Shown: piece after piece, positions 59,568-64,000 of the stretch
How the letters are laid out: every line of letters starts with the position of its first letter
Numbering within the stretch: position 1 is the first letter of the stretch
DNA from: Marsupella aquatica
Taxonomy: Eukaryota; Marchantiophyta
Reading direction: 5' to 3'
Assembly: GCA_973895155.1 (NCBI GenBank)
Contig: OZ316892.1
Location: forward strand, 28,024,001-28,088,000
DNA: 64,000 nucleotides
Position numbers and translations under genes: made by a program
Notes under the pieces: model-generated
Told to the model about the DNA's origin: nothing
The model's input: only the letters and a program-made list of their open reading frames with translations
Database searches by the model: none

Positions 59568-61100
59568 CTGGGTTGTGAAAGCAAGGGAGTGAGGTCTGGA
59601 CGGAGCTCGGCGGGTATGATTCTCACATTCAATGCACGGGACATAGAAAGGGATAGAACGAGAGAGACAGGAAGTACACTACGAGCGTCAATGACTTAGT
59701 TAAGTGTTTGTCAATTCGGGACTCGACCACTGTAGTATACATTACATCCACTCTGCCTGGGCCTTTTTTCGTACTGTTTAGTGTGGCCTAAGGTGGCGGC
59801 TTTGCTGCATGCAGTCGGTCCGTGCTGCGCAACTGGCAAATCTGAACAGAGAGAGGAGTGGCTCAGCTGTGTGCTGTAGGAAGCAAGGTATCTTCGTCTG
59901 TGCTGCAGTGTGTGCGTTGAACTACTGCAATTCAGGCTCATCCCAGCCCCGATCCCAGCCACCAGCAGTCGTAGCTCGAGAATGGGGGTCTACGATCTGG
60001 CAGTAACATGGTTCGCATGGTTTTCTACAATGGAGTCCATGGTAAACCTTTTCTCTAGAGCTCTGTCCGTTCTACTATTGGTGGCAGTGACAATCCAAGT
60101 CAGTCGGTACTCCAACGCGCTTCGAAAACTGCGAGTGGTGCTGCTGAAGAATGCCGTGGATGAGCAGCTCCTCGCACTCTTGCCTGTGTCATCTTTAAAC
60201 GCAACTCTGTCAGAATCGCGAGCTGAGACTATGCGTGGAATTCAAGCAGATCTCGAGGATCTGATAACGCTCTTGGAAGCCTGTGGCCAAAGTCCTTTGT
60301 GGATCATTATTTATGGCTCCCCGGTCGACGCCCTGTTGACAGACTTTGAGCGAGTGTTGAGCTTCAATACAAATCCGGCCGCTGACGGATAGAATTACCT
60401 GTGCCAAGACTAGCAGACAAACACCCGTGCCAAGTCCACTGGACAGCCTGCGAGGAAATTTCGCTTCACCCGCACTTTCTTAATCTCTCGTTTTACTGAT
60501 CACTCAGGCGGGAGAATGAATGGTCGCTCCATGAGTAGCCAGGGTCATTTTAGAGATCGAGTTTCATTTGCTGAGGTCTAGTTCATTGCAGCGTTCCAAA
60601 GTCATGTTGCCGATTGGTACAGTACTAGAAATTAATACAGCGAAGCCTTCGATTAAGCGAGATATTGCTGCGAAACTGCTCCGCCTCTGTATTCTCTTCA
60701 ATCGGACTGTCGTTTCTTTTCGGACCACTTCACGTACGACTGATGTATCTGTCCGTGCTCTCTCCGACTTCCATGACTATTTGTGTATGGGCCGGGCGAG
60801 ATTGCGGGTGTGTGAGATCTCACCATATATACAGTCCCCAAAGAAAAATCTCAATTCTGAGACTGTCCTTGGAGAGGGAACTGGCTTGAAGGAATTCGAA
60901 TGTTGGCCCTCTATACCTTCGTCATTCCCCCACAGTTCTCTACGGATCTATAAATCTCTCGTAGTTCATGCGTTGGTACACCAGTCGAAAAAATTGTATA
61001 AAGAACCAGTAAACAATAAACAAATCAGCCACCTCTCCGACCATCCGGACCCCTGAACCCGCCCCGGTAATGTTATGTGGTAACTGGAAGAACGGGGAGA
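59568..61100 (+). repeat. Segmental duplication, copy 2
   Basis: Matches 55182-56760 in direct orientation, about 4.4 kb away. It begins ACCTGGGTTGTGAAAGCAAG and runs past AATCAGCCACCTCTCCGA to about 61100. The interval between the copies is filled by unrelated short tandem repeats. Confidence 0.9.
59982..60392 (+). CDS. Unrecognised 136-aa protein, duplicate B
   Basis: This paralogue has the same start context (CGAGAATGGGGGTCTACGA), length and stop position as duplicate A. Twenty-one residues differ, clustered in residues 9-62 and 105-114; the stretches RYSNALR, LLALLPVSSLNATLSESR, GIQADLEDLITLL and TDFERVLSFNTNPAAD are identical. Several changes are non-conservative (V49K, T56K, L113P), so the two proteins may differ in function. 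The open frame extends 72 nt upstream of this ATG, to 59910, but that part is not shared in frame with copy A. Product unknown. Confidence 0.6.
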   Translation: MGVYDLAVTWFAWFSTMESMVNLFSRALSVLLLVAVTIQVSRYSNALRKLRVVLLKNAVDEQLLALLPVSSLNATLSESRAETMRGIQADLEDLITLLEACGQSPLWIIIYGSPVDALLTDFERVLSFNTNPAADG

Positions 61101-62015
61101 AACCGTCGGAAAGCCCATCGAACTCCAACGATGGTGTTGCCCTTGACGCGTCCTGATTTGCGAGATTGGAACACTTATACCTCCTGTATACCCTCCCCGA
61201 GTAGAGTCGATCAGATTGACGATGCAAGCGTTCGTGTGTGAGATTGATGAACGTAATAGAGCATCGCCGGGAGCTCTACTGTAACTCGACGTGCATGTCC
61301 CGCAGGGTCTAGAAACACGTGACTGACGTTGTTTACTCAATGACATATTGAGTCTGTAAATTTGCTTCGAAAAGACGGCAGCTGTCTTCGCAGGTCCCAA
61401 ATATATGTCGTTGTTGGTATTCTGGGGGTATGGAAGTCATGTTTAGGTGTATATTTAATACCGAGTGCCATGATCAGAGTCTCTCCAAATCTAGGAGTAC
61501 CGGGCGTGATCAAAGTCTTTGTCCACTGACATACGAAATGATATGCGATTGGTTAAATGATTCTATCCCTCTCGATCGTTTTCCAAGCTCCTGCAAATGT
61601 TGGAGTACCAGCCCCGTGATCAAAATCTTTCCCTTTACAATTTTGGGAGCTTTAGGGAGAAGAATCATGGACACTCGAAATTTGTTTGAGTACGTTATGG
61701 AAAAGAATGGACACTCAAAATTGAATGGGTTCGGTTATGAATCTTCTCTTTTGCTTTTACAAAACAGGTTTTTTTTTTAATGTCTGGCTTTAATTGAAGT
61801 GTAGTAACTTAGTCTTGCCAGAGGTGTGTGGGCAATAAGAGCCCTCAAACTTGAGCTGAAGCCCTAGTTTTTTGGGGTGTTACAATAGGCTCACAATCTA
61901 CTCTCTAATATACATTCCCTCCTTTTCGTACTCATTGTCTCCTTACAAAATGCACTTTAGTTTGGGTGAAACCTTAAATTTTATTGCCCCCAGATCTGAT
62001 CAAAGGAAGAATCTT
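61101..62015. other. Intergenic, nothing recognised
   Basis: A short duplication (GGAGTACC, GTGATCAAA, TTGTCCAC / TTTCCCTTT contexts near 61493 and 61608; GGACACTC(G/A)AAATT near 61669 and 61709) is present. The 116-codon frame at 61430-61780 has no recognisable domain. Confidence 0.4.
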
Positions 62016-62019
62016 ATTT

Positions 62020-62415
62020 ATAAAGCGTCAACTCCAAGCTAGAGCTAACTTGGGGTCTAGGCTTCTAGAGTGAAGCCTCTAAACAGTAACTCCATGGCTC
62101 ATCATGTGAATGGGAAAACTCATGATTATGATATATGTCAAATGATAAGCATGCATATTTTTTGTAATGATTTTTATTTATACTAAAAAAATGAATTTTA
62201 TGGTCCCACCATAACACATGTGAATAAAAAGAGTGATGTGTATAGAAAAAAATATGGTATGTTATATATGCTTATTAAATCATGACACTTATAATGGTTT
62301 TTTAATCATTTCATTAACTATCAAAAAATTTGAATAAAGAATATACTTTGGTGACATTTATATTATCCTCCTTGTTACTCAAGTTAAAAGAAAAGAACGA
62401 GTAGTCTGGGCTAAT
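62020..62415. mobile_element. Reverse-oriented copy of the 54-kb repeat
   Basis: It begins AGCGTCAACT (about 62023) and CTTCTAGAGTGAAGCCTCTA, continues through CATGGCTCATCATG, TTATGGTCCCACCATAA, AAATATGGTATGTTAT, TTTCATTAAC and CTTTGGTGACATTTATATTATCCTCC, and ends at about 62415 with ACGAGTAGTCTGGGCTA. It is the reverse complement of 54258-54600 with substitutions, and holds the minisatellite unit only once. A fragment of the same family lies at about 26055-26125. It is a non-autonomous element of unknown class. Confidence 0.8.
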
Positions 62416-64000
62416 ATATAAAGAGTATCATGTCCTAGCTTGAGGCACGGGATGCGCTTCCACCCACACCTAGACTCAAACACTAACATCCATAAAACTA
62501 TTCTAATCTTAATGTAGTTGGAAATTGAGCTTGAGTTGACATGTGGCTATCATGGGTAGGTGGGTCTGCCAAAAAAAATGTAAATAGACCACCCATTACA
62601 TTTGGACACATGATTGCCCCAGTCACTTAGAGTGAGCCTATAGAACAAGGAAAATACAAATTAGAGTTTTGCGATGAGAAGAGATTCTTTCTAGGGAAGT
62701 GAAACAGAACTAAAATTCTATTAAGAGAATAACAAATTTCTTATTTTTATTATTCTCCACGCCTGACTGTGAAATATTTTTTCCAAATTACATTAGCACT
62801 AAATCCTAAATACCTTTTTGCAACAACGTTATTAAACAAGGACACTGTCGCCCCAAGAATAAAACGGCCACAATGATGATCTGTGTACTTGTGTACTTTG
62901 CAAGTGCTAATATCATTGGCACCATGATTATTTTATGCGCTAGGGTGAGTTACACTAATTCAATTAATTCCCCAAGGCTTGCAAATAGAATGCCCCATCA
63001 GTGAATTAGAAATTGATGCACACGTGACCTAAAGGTTTGACAAAATGCCCAAATGGACCAGCTCAACCCAGATGGCACAAAAACCTTTTTCTTTGTAAAC
63101 AAATCTCTACTTTCTTGTCAACAGTAACCAGGTTTGTCCGGATTGCAACGTTCATGGGTGTGGTCCAGCATATTTTTTACTGATTTTACCATTTTGCAAA
63201 AGTGGCTAAAGTAAAATGTGTGAAGTAGAATGCTCAAAAGATTTACTGACCATCAGATCTCCCTAGATTTAAGGTTCACCATTAGATTCTGCCTAATGGG
63301 GCCTGGGATTAGGTGGAATAATGGCTAATGAGGTGACAAAATAGAATAGATGCTCCTTCAATTTCATTAAGTAAAGCTCTACCCATAGCTATTCCTACTG
63401 CATTCCCTTGCCCTTTTTCAAAAGGTGAAATAGCAAATATCCTTGATTCAATGCATCTCCATTGGAGTAAGATCTCATCCTGAATCTAGCAAATTTTTCC
63501 AAAAATGGCAAAAGATTTTTGGGGAGGTCGGATTTAGCTAATTTTTGCCACCAAAAAAATTACTGGTGTGGTCCATCCACGCATTACTTTCAGTAACTTT
63601 AAAACACCATCCAGACAAAGTCCATCAAGACAAAATCTATCCTATTACACCCACAGCCACTATAGGGGAGGCAAAGGTTGTAAGTGTTATACCCATCTGA
63701 GTCCAAAATGTTTTGGGCACATCCATGAGAGCTTTAAACCTTCCTGAACCTCAGTACTGTAAAAAGGAAACGGACTTCGGTTTCGTTTGGGTCAGAAGTT
63801 CAGTTGTTGGATCGATCGACATATCAATCAGCGAAGAAGGATTCGGACTTCGGAGCAATGGTCGGGCGATGATTTGATTACAATTCTCCCGTTGCGTGCA
63901 GCCGGGCGATGGCCCGTGAACAATTATGAGGAACTGAGGGTTTTCGGTGGCGGAGATTGTCGTCACAGAATAAAAAGCTTGTTCAGGCAAACTGATCACG
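62416..64000. other. Intergenic, possible gene edge near the end
   Basis: AT-rich and non-coding to about 63740. The final ~240 bp are richer in CG and have CGGACTTCGG duplicated (about 63772 and 63845). This might be the leader of a gene beyond the window, but no start or domain is visible. Confidence 0.35.

Noticed and set aside
60568-61056. 162-codon plus-strand ORF after duplicate B
   Set aside because: The homologous sequence after duplicate A contains stops and indels in this frame; probably untranslated flank.

Overview
The window looks like nuclear DNA from a land plant. The evidence is intron-split genes with GT-AG junctions, a plant-type sulfite oxidase (molybdenum domain only, no cytochrome b5 domain), a plant bHLH factor of the HECATE/INDEHISCENT type, and abundant small plant-style transposons (MITEs) and minisatellites. 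Gene density is low: seven CDS models in 64 kb, two of them recent duplicates. The introns are short and the untranslated leaders appear long. That would suit a bryophyte or another early-diverging land plant, possibly a liverwort, but this is an impression and not a demonstrated assignment. No rRNA, tRNA, CRISPR array or organellar gene was recognised.

Layout. 1-4 kb: a TAA-flanked MITE with a partially duplicated right end, then leader-like sequence. 4.06-6.08 kb: a two-exon gene for an unrecognised protein with one membrane segment; its intron carries four tandem ~155-bp repeats. 6-17 kb: no gene seen; small direct repeats and a MITE. 16.97-19.25 kb (minus): an uninterrupted 759-codon bHLH gene. 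19.3-36 kb: no recognised gene; mirrored GAGT/CACT runs upstream of the bHLH gene, several copies of one short MITE family (one with a clean target-site duplication and a related unoccupied site), a purine-rich satellite, and a possible solo copia-type LTR. 36.07-40.22 kb: a 12-exon sulfite oxidase gene that I could assemble completely (400 aa), including a GC-AG first intron. 42.6-45.2 kb: a gene for an unrecognised, coiled-coil-rich protein. 47.4-48.2 kb (minus): a two-exon SNAPIN-like gene, convergent with the previous one. 49-55 kb: transposon-derived and tandem repeats, including a foldback element. 55.2-56.8 and 59.6-61.1 kb: two copies of a ~1.5-kb segment, each with an intact 136-codon ORF. 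The remainder is satellite-like repeats and a reverse-oriented relative of the 54-kb repeat.

The genes do not form an operon or an obvious pathway. Sulfite oxidase belongs to sulfur detoxification (sulfite to sulfate), the SNAPIN-like protein to BLOC-1/BORC-type endosomal trafficking, and the bHLH to developmental transcription. The most novel-looking item is the duplicated 136-aa ORF pair: both copies keep the same length while their flanks have accumulated indels, and I do not recognise the family.
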